Origin: Bacteroidota bacterium
GTDB lineage: Bacteria > Bacteroidota > Bacteroidia > Chitinophagales > Chitinophagaceae
NCBI GenBank assembly: GCA_023412975.1
Contig: JAEZRB010000193.1
Coordinates: 1 to 11,553 of the forward strand
Direction: 5' to 3'
Length of the DNA stretch: 11,553 nucleotides
In this document: positions 5,775-11,553 of the stretch, piece after piece
Layout of the letters: each line of letters begins with the position of its first letter
How positions within the stretch are numbered: the stretch's first letter is position 1
Notes under the pieces: generated by a model
The model's input: the letters and a program-made list of their open reading frames with translations, nothing else
The model's database searches: none
Told to the model about the DNA's origin: nothing
Made by a program: the position numbers and the translations under genes

Positions 5775-6406
5775 AGTTTTCTAAAACAGCAAAATAAAAA
5801 ATTTTGAATGCCCCCCATTGGCGTCTTGTGATCAACCCTTATGCATTCAATCTTTTCAAAATTCCCATGAAGAAGGGCTGTCATAGTTGTTTCGGAATAT
5901 TGCCGGATTTCAATTCCACTGCATTTTTTCGGTCCCGCTTCTGAGAATGTGCCAAGGATTAAAACACCACCCGTGTTGATGTATTTACTTGCTGTTTCTA
6001 TATATTTTCTTATTTCCTGTTCGTCAGTCAGGAAATGAAACGCGGCCCTATCGTGCCAAAGCTCATATTTTTCAGTGGGCTTAAAATCCGCCGCGTCCGC
6101 GACGATCCATTTTACATCTTTTGCCCTGCCACCCAGTCTTGTCTTTGCCCTGTCAATAGCCGCCTGGGAAATATCAAGCACAGTGATACCGCTATATCCG
6201 CTATCGAGAAGGTTGTCCACCAAAAAGCTATCCCCTCCGCCCACATCAATGATTTTTGCCGTATCGGGAAGGTTGAATTGTTTTATAAGTTCAAGCGATG
6301 TTCCTGGTGTAGGCTGATACCAACTAACTTCATTTATCTGTTTGGTCTGATAAATATTCTCCCAATGTTTTTTGCGGTCAGATTTTTCCATTGTAGGGAT
6401 ATTCAC
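5771..6406 (-). CDS. Class I SAM-dependent methyltransferase
   Basis: A 211-residue cytoplasmic methyltransferase with a Rossmann-like AdoMet fold. Motif I is IIDVGGGDS (52-60), the acidic end of the second strand is Asp78 in VLDIS, motif II is around VADAADF (102-108), and WHDRAAFHFL (117-126) follows. The N-terminal HWENIY and EVSWYQPTPGTSLELI mark a common bacterial subgroup whose substrate is not established, although remote likeness to thiopurine-type and protein-lysine methyltransferases is possible. The start is a GTG at 6406: a good Shine-Dalgarno GGAGAG lies 8 nt before it, whereas the next ATG (codon 6, position 6391) is 23 nt away. It follows a RibD-C gene by 56 nt, probably in one transcript. 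Confidence 0.9.
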   Translation of the reverse strand: MNIPTMEKSDRKKHWENIYQTKQINEVSWYQPTPGTSLELIKQFNLPDTAKIIDVGGGDSFLVDNLLDSGYSGITVLDISQAAIDRAKTRLGGRAKDVKWIVADAADFKPTEKYELWHDRAAFHFLTDEQEIRKYIETASKYINTGGVLILGTFSEAGPKKCSGIEIRQYSETTMTALLHGNFEKIECIRVDHKTPMGGIQNFLFCCFRKL

Positions 6407-6414
6407 GGTTTTTA

Positions 6415-6420
6415 CTCTCC
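6415..6420 (-). promoter_or_regulatory. Shine-Dalgarno GGAGAG deciding the GTG start of the methyltransferase
   Basis: GGAGAG on the minus strand is followed by 8 nt and GTG (6406-6404). Most genes of this window lack a purine-rich Shine-Dalgarno, so its presence at the correct distance supports the GTG over the internal ATG at 6391. Confidence 0.55.
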
Positions 6421-6462
6421 AATAAATGATTTTTTATTCTTAAAATCTTTTGCAGCTCCTAG

Positions 6463-7029
6463 CTAACGTTTCGTTGTTATCTCTCGTATCGGCTCATAAT
6501 ATAACACTGTTACACCTGAGTTTAGTGATTTTATCTTAATGAGCTTCAACAAAATCCTATCCGTGATCTGATCAAAAAGCTGAAGGCCCTTTCCTTCGAT
6601 GACGGGATGAATACAAATTTGAAATTCATCAATAAGGTTACTGTTTAGAAGCTGGATGATCAAGCTCCTGCTTCCCACCAGGATGTCTTTCCCGGGTTGT
6701 TGTTTTAGTTCCTGTACTTCCTCGATAAGAGATTTTTCTGCAAGTCTTGCGCTATCCCAGCCCGTTTCTTTTAACGTGTTGGAGAATACAAGTTTTTGAA
6801 CTTTGTCTATCGAAATAGCAAAGTCATTCATTGCTTTGTCTTCCGAAGGATTTTTCAATAGTTCCTGCCAGAACTGCATAAGCTGGTAGGTGATCCGTCC
6901 ATATAGTAAAATATCCCCGCTGTCAATCAGGTCAGCATAATGTTGGTGAAGATCTTCATCAGCTATCCCGGTTGTGTGGTCACAAACGCCATCGAGGGTC
7001 ATATTGAACGCGGTAATTACTTTTCTCAT
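6463..7029 (-). CDS. Dihydrofolate reductase family protein (RibD C-terminal domain), second copy
   Basis: A 188-residue protein with the RibD-C/DHFR-like fold: MTLDG (10-14), LLYGRITYQLM (41-51), KLVFSNTL (79-86), DILVGSRSLIIQLL (115-128) with the probable NADPH-contacting GS, and IEGKGLQLF (144-152). The start is the ATG at 7029 giving MRKVI. It shares motif order with the protein at 791-1402 but differs strongly in sequence and lacks the PGGPDDE insert of that protein, so the two are distant family members rather than a recent duplication. The reaction is unknown; an NADPH-dependent reduction is inferred from the fold. It lies between the VOC gene (119-nt gap) and the methyltransferase (56-nt gap), and probably shares a transcript with the latter. 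Confidence 0.9.
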   Translation of the reverse strand: MRKVITAFNMTLDGVCDHTTGIADEDLHQHYADLIDSGDILLYGRITYQLMQFWQELLKNPSEDKAMNDFAISIDKVQKLVFSNTLKETGWDSARLAEKSLIEEVQELKQQPGKDILVGSRSLIIQLLNSNLIDEFQICIHPVIEGKGLQLFDQITDRILLKLIKIKSLNSGVTVLYYEPIREITTKR

Positions 7030-7148
7030 GTAATTCTTATTTGCTATTAATTTGGTCTAAGGTATTGACCTTCCGTTTCATGCACGTGATAGATGAGGCG
7101 ACTATTTCTTTGGAATGCTTTTTCTTCTCGATATTCAACAATTTTCGA

Positions 7149-7625
7149 TTATTTAAGCTCAGAGAGTATTATTTTTTTTTGCTTAAGTGTATTCCTCATG
7201 GCCTTTTCTCTAACCTCAGCGTTTTCATTGTTTATAAGGTCGAAATATTCAACCGGTACAACCTGCCAGGATAAACCATATTTGTCTTTACACCAGCCGC
7301 AATAGCTTTCTTCGCCACCGTTTGAGGTCAAAGCGTCCCAGTAATAATCTACTTCTGCCTGGTCTTTACAATTGATTACAAACGATACTGCTTCATTAAA
7401 TTTAAAGTAAGGGCCCGCAGCGAGGATATTAAATTCCATGCCGGCTATTTCCATAATCGCGGTCTCAAAACTCTCCTGGCCACCCATCTCAATGGCTTCC
7501 GGCGGATTTTTATATTGATAATATTCCTTTAGCTTACCATCTTTGAAAATGGAGAGGTAGTAGTCTACTACCGCTTTGGCGTCTTTATCAACCCAAAGCG
7601 AGGGTGTAATTTTTTGGGTAATCAT
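7149..7625 (-). CDS. VOC-superfamily protein, PhnB / 3-demethylubiquinone methyltransferase-like domain
   Basis: A 158-residue protein of the vicinal oxygen chelate superfamily, PhnB-like branch. It opens with ITPSLWVDKDAKAVVDYYLS (6-25), the classic first beta-alpha unit, and carries the family signature CGWCKDKYGLSWQVVP (109-124), where the tryptophan-cysteine-lysine-aspartate pattern is diagnostic. Despite the domain's database name there is no SAM-binding motif, so it is not expected to be a methyltransferase. Related VOC proteins act in glyoxalase-type reactions, antibiotic binding or unknown metabolism. The length is normal for a single-domain member. The start is the ATG at 7625, with no clear Shine-Dalgarno. 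Substrate unknown. Confidence 0.92.
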   Translation of the reverse strand: MITQKITPSLWVDKDAKAVVDYYLSIFKDGKLKEYYQYKNPPEAIEMGGQESFETAIMEIAGMEFNILAAGPYFKFNEAVSFVINCKDQAEVDYYWDALTSNGGEESYCGWCKDKYGLSWQVVPVEYFDLINNENAEVREKAMRNTLKQKKIILSELK

Positions 7626-7883
7626 ATATTTTAGTTTTATGGTTTTGCTGGTTTCATTTGCAGTTTCAATTATCCATGCTGCGACTGCAGTTTTCTGCTA
7701 CTGTCGTTCGACCCGGTCTTTGGTCCTTCCCGACCCTGAGCGTGTGATAAAGGTATATCGGGGAGCTAATTTCTCAAAACCCATACCTGATTCCCTGGCC
7801 GGAAATGGAAAGTGATTGACGCTGCCATTTGTTATTGTTTAAAGCTCGTCGTCAAATTGAGAGGACGGTGACTTATACGCATT
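7626..7883. other. 258-nt spacer without a convincing gene
   Basis: I see no gene, terminator or TAnnTTTG promoter on either strand. Two minus-strand frames are open for about 30 codons over the GC-richer middle (7670-7790), one containing HTLRVGKDQRPG and another GSGRTKDRVERQ. Neither has a family or credible start, and the overlap of several open frames argues for base composition rather than coding. The VOC frame itself extends upstream in register to a TAG, without an alternative ATG. Confidence 0.4.
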
Positions 7884-8909
7884 TTATTTATCTGTGGTCA
7901 TCCCAGTCTTGAGTTTTCTTTCGCTGCTGCTGACCACAATGATCTTATCATGTACCTGCATATTCACAATAGCTAATTTCTCTGGCAGGCCTTTACCCGA
8001 AAATATCCAGTTCCCGGTTTGTTTCTCTTTTCTGTAAACGCCATCCCATTGTCCGGCCAGCAGTGAATTACCGGTTTTAACCACGTTGAACGTATAAAGT
8101 TGGACAGGCAGCCCGTTTTGGATACTCTGCCAGGTATTCCCTTTGTCAGTTGATGAAAACAGTTCATTGTACACCATGGCATAGAGCGTCTTGTCGTCAG
8201 AGGAAATATTGTGTAAAGCACCTTTTGAAAAAATATTTCGCCAGTCTTTTTTTCCTATAGGCGAAGCAAATGCCCCCTGGTTGGTAGCGATATAAATACT
8301 TTTATCAAAACTTGTAATGCCATTTACCTGGAATGAGTTGTCGCCAAATTCCAACTCCCATTGATTAAATATATCATTATAAGAGTAAAGCCCGGAATTG
8401 GTTGCCGCATAGAGTTTGTTTTCTATAGTTGCAAATTTTCGGATAACCAGGCTGTTTAACCCGGAATTTGCCTGGGCCCAACTATTTCCATTGTCTATGG
8501 AGTAAAAAACGCCGGCATGCTGGGTACCTGTATAGATACCATTTTTGTAAAAAATCAAAGCTCCCGGATTGCTTTCCAGAAACTGTCTGCCTGTAGGTAT
8601 ATTTTTCCACCGGTTTTCCGGAGCATTAAAAATGTAAAGCCCACTGTCTTTCGACATAAGCGCAAGTTTGTGGCCCGAGGCGGCAATACCTCCCAAACCA
8701 ATATTGGCCTTAGGCGAGAGTCCTGTGCTTTTATTTTGCCAGCTTAAGCCATTGTCATATGAAAAGTAAACGATACCGTCCGAATTGTCAATCTTTGGAG
8801 TATCATTATGCGAAGCGGGTTTTATGCTGTTTGGAGTTTGACCATTGCAGGAGTTTAGCGTGACCAGGGTCACTATTGCCAGAAGTTTTTTTGAACCTGC
8901 AAATATCAT
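7884..8909 (-). CDS. Beta-propeller lipoprotein with Asp-box (BNR-like) repeats
   Basis: A 341-residue exported lipoprotein. From the ATG at 8909 the signal is KKLLAIVTLVTLNSC with the lipidated Cys21. The mature protein shows Asp-box motifs of the S-x-D-x-G-x-x-W type at 50-57 (SYDNGLSW), 137-144 (SIDNGNSW) and 253-260 (STDKGNTW), spaced among repeats with GLYIF/GVFYS/GLYSY strands. These are the mark of BNR/sortilin- or photosystem-assembly-like six- or seven-bladed beta-propellers. Asp-boxes are structural turns and are not catalytic, and the sialidase Arg triad and FRIP motif are not evident, so I do not call it a sialidase. It is probably a surface or periplasmic binding or scaffold protein. 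The frame extends upstream to a GTG at 9029, but that would bury the signal peptide. Confidence 0.88.
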   Translation of the reverse strand: MIFAGSKKLLAIVTLVTLNSCNGQTPNSIKPASHNDTPKIDNSDGIVYFSYDNGLSWQNKSTGLSPKANIGLGGIAASGHKLALMSKDSGLYIFNAPENRWKNIPTGRQFLESNPGALIFYKNGIYTGTQHAGVFYSIDNGNSWAQANSGLNSLVIRKFATIENKLYAATNSGLYSYNDIFNQWELEFGDNSFQVNGITSFDKSIYIATNQGAFASPIGKKDWRNIFSKGALHNISSDDKTLYAMVYNELFSSTDKGNTWQSIQNGLPVQLYTFNVVKTGNSLLAGQWDGVYRKEKQTGNWIFSGKGLPEKLAIVNMQVHDKIIVVSSSERKLKTGMTTDK

Positions 8910-9051
8910 GAACAACCATTTAGTAATTCTATCTATCAACTCAGCTCCGAAGGCTGAAACGAAGTACTTGCAATTATATTGGATATGTTTTTGTGGCTGA
9001 ATTGGTTGATCCGATTTAACCAGGATCACAAAAATCCGTATAAAAAACTAA

Positions 9052-9079
9052 TCCTTCCCGCCTTCCCTTCTTCCCGGCC
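9052..9079. repeat. Polypurine/polypyrimidine tract in the spacer at 8910-9140
   Basis: The plus strand is nearly all pyrimidine here, so the minus (transcribed) strand carries three GGG runs separated by AAGAA and AAGGC, flanked by GG pairs. This could form a two-layer quadruplex or a triplex, or simply be biased spacer. It lies about 143-170 nt upstream of the lipoprotein ATG at 8909. The rest of the 231-nt gap shows only a small dyad TCAGC/GCTGA (about 8940-8956). Confidence 0.3.
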
Positions 9080-9140
9080 AGAACTCAAACATAAATGACG
9101 ACGGGCAATTGACTTAAATGCAGGATAAAACAGGCGTTGC

Positions 9141-9686
9141 TTATAACTTATCAACAACGCGCTTTATTGCCTCTTTAAATTCCGGCAGGGAAGAATGGCT
9201 CGTTATTTTGTTCAACTTTAGCCTGCACATTTTTTCATTTTTTCTAACCAGGTAAAAGTAAAACCCGGTCTGGTCACTATGATAGTAGGCTTCAGTTCCC
9301 AGGCCTTTCACAATTTCAACGCCTTCGTGTGCGCTATTGGCTTTATAAATATCTGCATAAGCGCTAGCGGCGGCTGCAGCTCCGCTATAGATTTCGTACA
9401 TAAAATAGAGCTTGCCTGTTTTTTGCGTTACCGGGTCTTGGGAGAGGGCTGTATAATCGCATTTGTATTCTAATGTGTCCCCTTTGTCTATAAACGAATT
9501 GCCGGTGAGCTTTGCCGGCTCGCCCATTATTTTTTCGGCATCGGCAAGAGTGAGCAGTGTCGACGCTGGATCGGCAGTGTCGGACTGGACCAGGCGCTGT
9601 ATTTTGAATCTGGCTGGGGCCTGCTCATTAGTGGCAAATAATCCAAAAAGGAAACAAATATAAAATGGAGCTGAGTTGTATTTCAT
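9141..9686 (-). CDS. Exported protein of unknown function
   Basis: A 181-residue protein from the ATG at 9686. The first 23 or so residues (APFYICFLFGLFATNEQAPA) form a short signal peptide or membrane anchor without a lipobox. The mature part contains LLTLADAEKIMGEPAKLT, a helix-turn segment seen, as far as I recall, in uncharacterised Bacteroidota exported proteins in which it opens the conserved domain. It continues with alternating strands and an Ala-rich helix (SGAAAAASAYADIYK), GLGTEAYYHSD and FYFYLVRKNEKMCRLKLNKI, and ends with a helix. The pattern is reminiscent of small lipoprotein sensor-like alpha/beta domains, but there is no known activity. It is separated from both neighbours by well over 200 nt, so it is probably expressed alone. 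Confidence 0.85.
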   Translation of the reverse strand: MKYNSAPFYICFLFGLFATNEQAPARFKIQRLVQSDTADPASTLLTLADAEKIMGEPAKLTGNSFIDKGDTLEYKCDYTALSQDPVTQKTGKLYFMYEIYSGAAAAASAYADIYKANSAHEGVEIVKGLGTEAYYHSDQTGFYFYLVRKNEKMCRLKLNKITSHSSLPEFKEAIKRVVDKL

Positions 9687-9907
9687 GGTTCGTATTATTT
9701 AAGTAGAAGGTAAAAACCGTTACGCCTAAACTTAAATCTGCATTGCTCCGTTCGCGTGATTAACTATCTAAAGGTAGAAGAATTTGTGGCACCTGTATTT
9801 CCATTTACACGAAGTGGGCTGATTTCGTTACCAAATGCATTTGCTGACGATCAGCATTAAGATTGCTTTCCTTTGCAGGTATTGCATTGATATTGAGGGC
9901 TGGTTGA
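9687..9907. other. 221-nt spacer with short coding-like stretches
   Basis: On the minus strand one frame (stop at 9807-9805) reads LNINAIPAKESNLNADRQQM through the gap and out of the 3' end of the DUF1772-like gene. Another frame (9850-9764) reads FGNEISPLRVNGNTGATNSS before TAG. Joined by a one-base shift they could be the decayed C-terminus of a larger protein. Neither has a start or a family I recognise. On the minus strand TAAGTTTA (9736-9729) is a one-mismatch -7 element about 45 nt upstream of the gene at 9686, a weak promoter candidate. Confidence 0.2.
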
Positions 9908-10381
9908 CTATTGGCGGGCTGAACTGGCTTTGTCCAAAGCTAAGATAGTACAGAGTACACCTGCCAACGATAGCATAACCCTGATCCAGCCCATTCTTCC
10001 CCATTCAACTGCGGCTTTACTGAGGGTGGCTGTATCAGGCAACTGTTCTGAAAGAAACATGATCTCATTGCGGGGATAAAAATAGGTAAAGGTTAAAACC
10101 ATGGAGGTAATATAGCAGAGTATCGCTATTCCCAGGTATAACCGAACGGAATTTGTCTTCCAGAAGAATAATAAGGCCAACACTGTCAGCACCAGGTTTG
10201 CAGGGTCTATCATTTTGAAAAAACTACCCGGGTTGGCGACTACAAAAAAATCCCTGGTTGCGGTGATGGATTGAGGAATATTACTTTCCCAATTGGCTGC
10301 ATTGACTATAGAATTATAGAGAAGGGTAAAAAACAAACCGCTTGAGAATGCAACAGCTGCGTAGAGAACGATTTTCTTCAT
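9908..10381 (-). CDS. DUF1772-like integral membrane protein
   Basis: A 157-residue inner-membrane protein with four predicted transmembrane helices: about residues 2-22 (KKIVLYAAVAFSSGLFFTLLY region), 55-75 (LVLTVLALLFFW), 80-103 (LYLGIAILCYITSMVLTFTY) and 132-150 (WIRVMLSLAGVLCTILAL). The connecting FYPRNEIMF and the WGRMGWIR segment before the last helix match the DUF1772 (anthrone oxygenase-like) family. The fungal members of that family act on anthraquinone precursors, but bacterial function is unknown and I do not infer oxygenase activity. I chose the ATG at 10381; a TTG eight codons upstream is unlikely. It follows an AraC regulator by 69 nt and has its own -7-like element, so it is a probable target of that regulator. 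Confidence 0.85.
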   Translation of the reverse strand: MKKIVLYAAVAFSSGLFFTLLYNSIVNAANWESNIPQSITATRDFFVVANPGSFFKMIDPANLVLTVLALLFFWKTNSVRLYLGIAILCYITSMVLTFTYFYPRNEIMFLSEQLPDTATLSKAAVEWGRMGWIRVMLSLAGVLCTILALDKASSARQ

Positions 10382-10402
10382 CTTTCGTCGTTTTAGCTGA
10401 GG

Positions 10403-10410
10403 CAAATCTA
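10403..10410 (-). promoter_or_regulatory. Candidate -7 element for the DUF1772-like gene
   Basis: TAGATTTG on the minus strand matches TAnnTTTG exactly and ends 21 nt before the ATG at 10381, the same distance as at the SDR gene. No convincing TTG lies at the -33 position, so it may be weak or activator-dependent, which would fit control by the adjacent AraC protein. Confidence 0.4.
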
Positions 10411-10450
10411 TTGGGGAGAAAAGATCCGTGATAGTAAAAAAACGACAAAA

Positions 10451-11299
10451 TCAAAGGCTGTCCCAGTCCAGTTGGAACCGCATGGGCTGGCCTGATACTT
10501 CTTTGTGCAGGAGGGTAGGGGTGAGCCTTGAAAATTCCTTAAAATCTTTGATAAAATGTGTCTGGTCGTAGTACCCCACTTCGTAAGTCAGGTCTGTCCA
10601 GGAAATACTGGATCTGTTTTCGAGAATTTTATAGGCCCTGTAAAACCTGGCTATTCTTGCATACATCTTGGCAGGCATGCCTAAACGTTCTTGACATTTT
10701 CGCTCAAAGGTGCGGACACTCATACAAGCCATTTCCGCAACCTTATCTAAGCTGGTATTATAATTTGCCGAAAGATAGCTCAGGGCATGATCTATTGGTA
10801 AGACTTCCTTCACCCGGGATAGTTTCCTGAGAAAATACGATTGTACAATGCTACTCAATTCGACCGAAGAGATCGTGTCGTGAGATTTATCCAATAGTTC
10901 TTCTATCTCACTTCCGATAACATCCCTGGCGCTGTAACCATTGTCAAATATTTCGGTCATCGGGATATTCAAGAATCGGTTTAACCCTCCCGGTTGAAAA
11001 ATTATGGATACGGTCTTATTGCTTTCTTCTGCGAGTAATTTGAAGGGGGTGACCTGGGCGCCGATCAGGGTACAGGATGTGACAGTGTTGAATTTATTTT
11101 CACCCGATTTTTTGGATTTTAACCGGGTATAAAGATTGATGAACATTGCCTGGTCGGGCGAAGGCATGAAATTACCCTCCATTTGTATGGGGATAGTTCC
11201 AAGATCAGTCTCAATAATAACAATATTCCGTATCAGCGAACGCAATGCAGGATGAATAGTGCATTGTTCTGCTCGAATATTTGGTATGGACTTGTTCAT
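10451..11299 (-). CDS. AraC family transcriptional regulator
   Basis: A 282-residue regulator. The N-terminal part (about 1-160; IHPALRSLIRNIVIIE, then MPSPDQAMFINLY, SIIFQPGGLNRFLNIP, and IFDNGYSARDVIG) resembles the DUF6597-type effector domain found in many Bacteroidota AraC proteins. Residues 175-265 form the AraC DNA-binding domain: first HTH at LDKVAEMACMSVRTFERKCQ, a linker with RLGMPAKMYARIARFYRAY, and second HTH at WTDLTYEVGYYDQTHFIKDF followed by FSRLTPTLL. The hallmark 'GYYDQTHFIKDFK' corresponds to the conserved GF-D-SHF-R-FK pattern. The start is the ATG at 11299. It precedes the DUF1772-like membrane gene by 69 nt, suggesting local regulation. Effector unknown. It is unlike the AraC protein at 1558-2388 in its sensor domain. 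Confidence 0.93.
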   Translation of the reverse strand: MNKSIPNIRAEQCTIHPALRSLIRNIVIIETDLGTIPIQMEGNFMPSPDQAMFINLYTRLKSKKSGENKFNTVTSCTLIGAQVTPFKLLAEESNKTVSIIFQPGGLNRFLNIPMTEIFDNGYSARDVIGSEIEELLDKSHDTISSVELSSIVQSYFLRKLSRVKEVLPIDHALSYLSANYNTSLDKVAEMACMSVRTFERKCQERLGMPAKMYARIARFYRAYKILENRSSISWTDLTYEVGYYDQTHFIKDFKEFSRLTPTLLHKEVSGQPMRFQLDWDSL

Positions 11300-11463
11300 C
11301 TTTGCTAATGGAAAACGATTGGGACTGGTTTGGGAGGTTGCTTAAAATCTCTTCACCATGAAGTAAATTATTTATTACGATCAATATACAAAAAGTTCCG
11401 CATCATTTCTGTTGAACCGAAAATGTGCTGTAGTTTGAGCGAAGTGTATTTACTTTATATCGT

Positions 11464-11491
11464 AAAAAATAACGGGGGTGCCAAAGCCCCG
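11464..11491 (-). terminator. Intrinsic terminator of a gene beyond the right edge
   Basis: On the minus strand CGGGG (11491-11487), a 9-nt loop and CCCCG (11477-11473) form a GC-only stem, followed at once by TTATTTTTT. This is a classic Rho-independent terminator for transcription entering from the right. It separates the AraC gene at 11299 from the upstream gene and implies a separate promoter between about 11300 and 11460, where I find no exact TAnnTTTG match. Confidence 0.7.
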
Positions 11492-11553
11492 GCTTTTGGA
11501 TTGAAACAGTCCCCAATTTGATTGATCGCTACCATTCAGGACAGTGTCTGTTC

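Noticed and set aside
6035..6466. 143-codon plus-strand frame over the methyltransferase
   Set aside because: The methyltransferase motifs on the opposite strand are clear; this frame has no family features and no start context.
7049..7148. Frame of the VOC gene continues open for 33 codons after its stop (HVHETEGQYLRPN)
   Set aside because: The VOC protein already has the normal family length and C-terminus, and such a run is within chance.
9654..9661. Perfect TAnnTTTG match (TATATTTG) on the minus strand
   Set aside because: It lies inside the signal-peptide codons of the gene at 9141-9686, downstream of its start, so it is probably coincidental.
11361..11455. Inverted 8-mers AAGTAAAT and ATTTACTT about 80 bp apart
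   Set aside because: A/T-rich words of this length recur by chance in such spacer, and the distance is too large for a hairpin or a simple operator.
11450..11553. Minus-strand frame open from the right edge to TAA at 11450, reading SDQSNWGLFQSKSRGFGTPV as a possible 3' end of a gene
   Set aside because: The strong intrinsic terminator at 11464-11491 lies inside it, so the real gene more likely ends before the terminator; 33 open codons are not significant.

Overview
The window looks like chromosomal DNA of a Bacteroidota bacterium, probably a soil or environmental member of the Chitinophaga/Niastella/Mucilaginibacter type. The grounds are the gene families (secreted DinB, PhnB-like VOC, DUF1772-like membrane protein, two AraC regulators, two RibD-C 'dihydrofolate reductase family' proteins), lipoprotein signals ending in LxxC, mostly weak Shine-Dalgarno sequences, and TAnnTTTG-type -7 promoter elements. 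The genus is a guess from family composition.

Every convincing gene is on the minus strand, so the window is best read from right to left. At the right edge (11464-11491) is an intrinsic terminator for a gene outside the window. It is followed by an AraC regulator (10451-11299) and a four-helix DUF1772-like membrane protein (9908-10381). Then come a secreted protein of unknown function (9141-9686), a beta-propeller lipoprotein with Asp-boxes (7884-8909), a PhnB-like VOC protein (7149-7625), a RibD-C reductase-like protein (6463-7029), a SAM-dependent methyltransferase with a GTG start (5771-6406), an exported DinB-family protein (4981-5520), a HEAT-like helical-repeat protein (4316-4852), a 31-codon small ORF overlapping the next gene by ATGA (4150-4245), and a secreted unknown (3575-4153). 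The left part holds an SDR oxidoreductase (2415-3410) with an AraC regulator 26 nt downstream (1558-2388), a second RibD-C protein (791-1402), a broken rifampin ADP-ribosyltransferase gene (arr, 479-762), and the 5' part of a lipoprotein gene running off the left edge (1-455).

The window contains no obvious single pathway. It reads as an accessory collection of small modifying enzymes, two regulators and cell-envelope proteins. Two regulator-target pairings are suggested: SDR plus AraC, with a helically phased direct repeat between the AraC gene and the RibD-C gene, and AraC plus the DUF1772-like membrane protein. The clearest evolutionary event is the decayed arr gene, which lacks its N-terminal third and carries a frame-shifting deletion. 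No CRISPR array, tRNA, rRNA, insertion sequence or attachment site was seen. No gap exceeds 300 bases, but several gaps carry short coding-like stretches on the minus strand, described individually.
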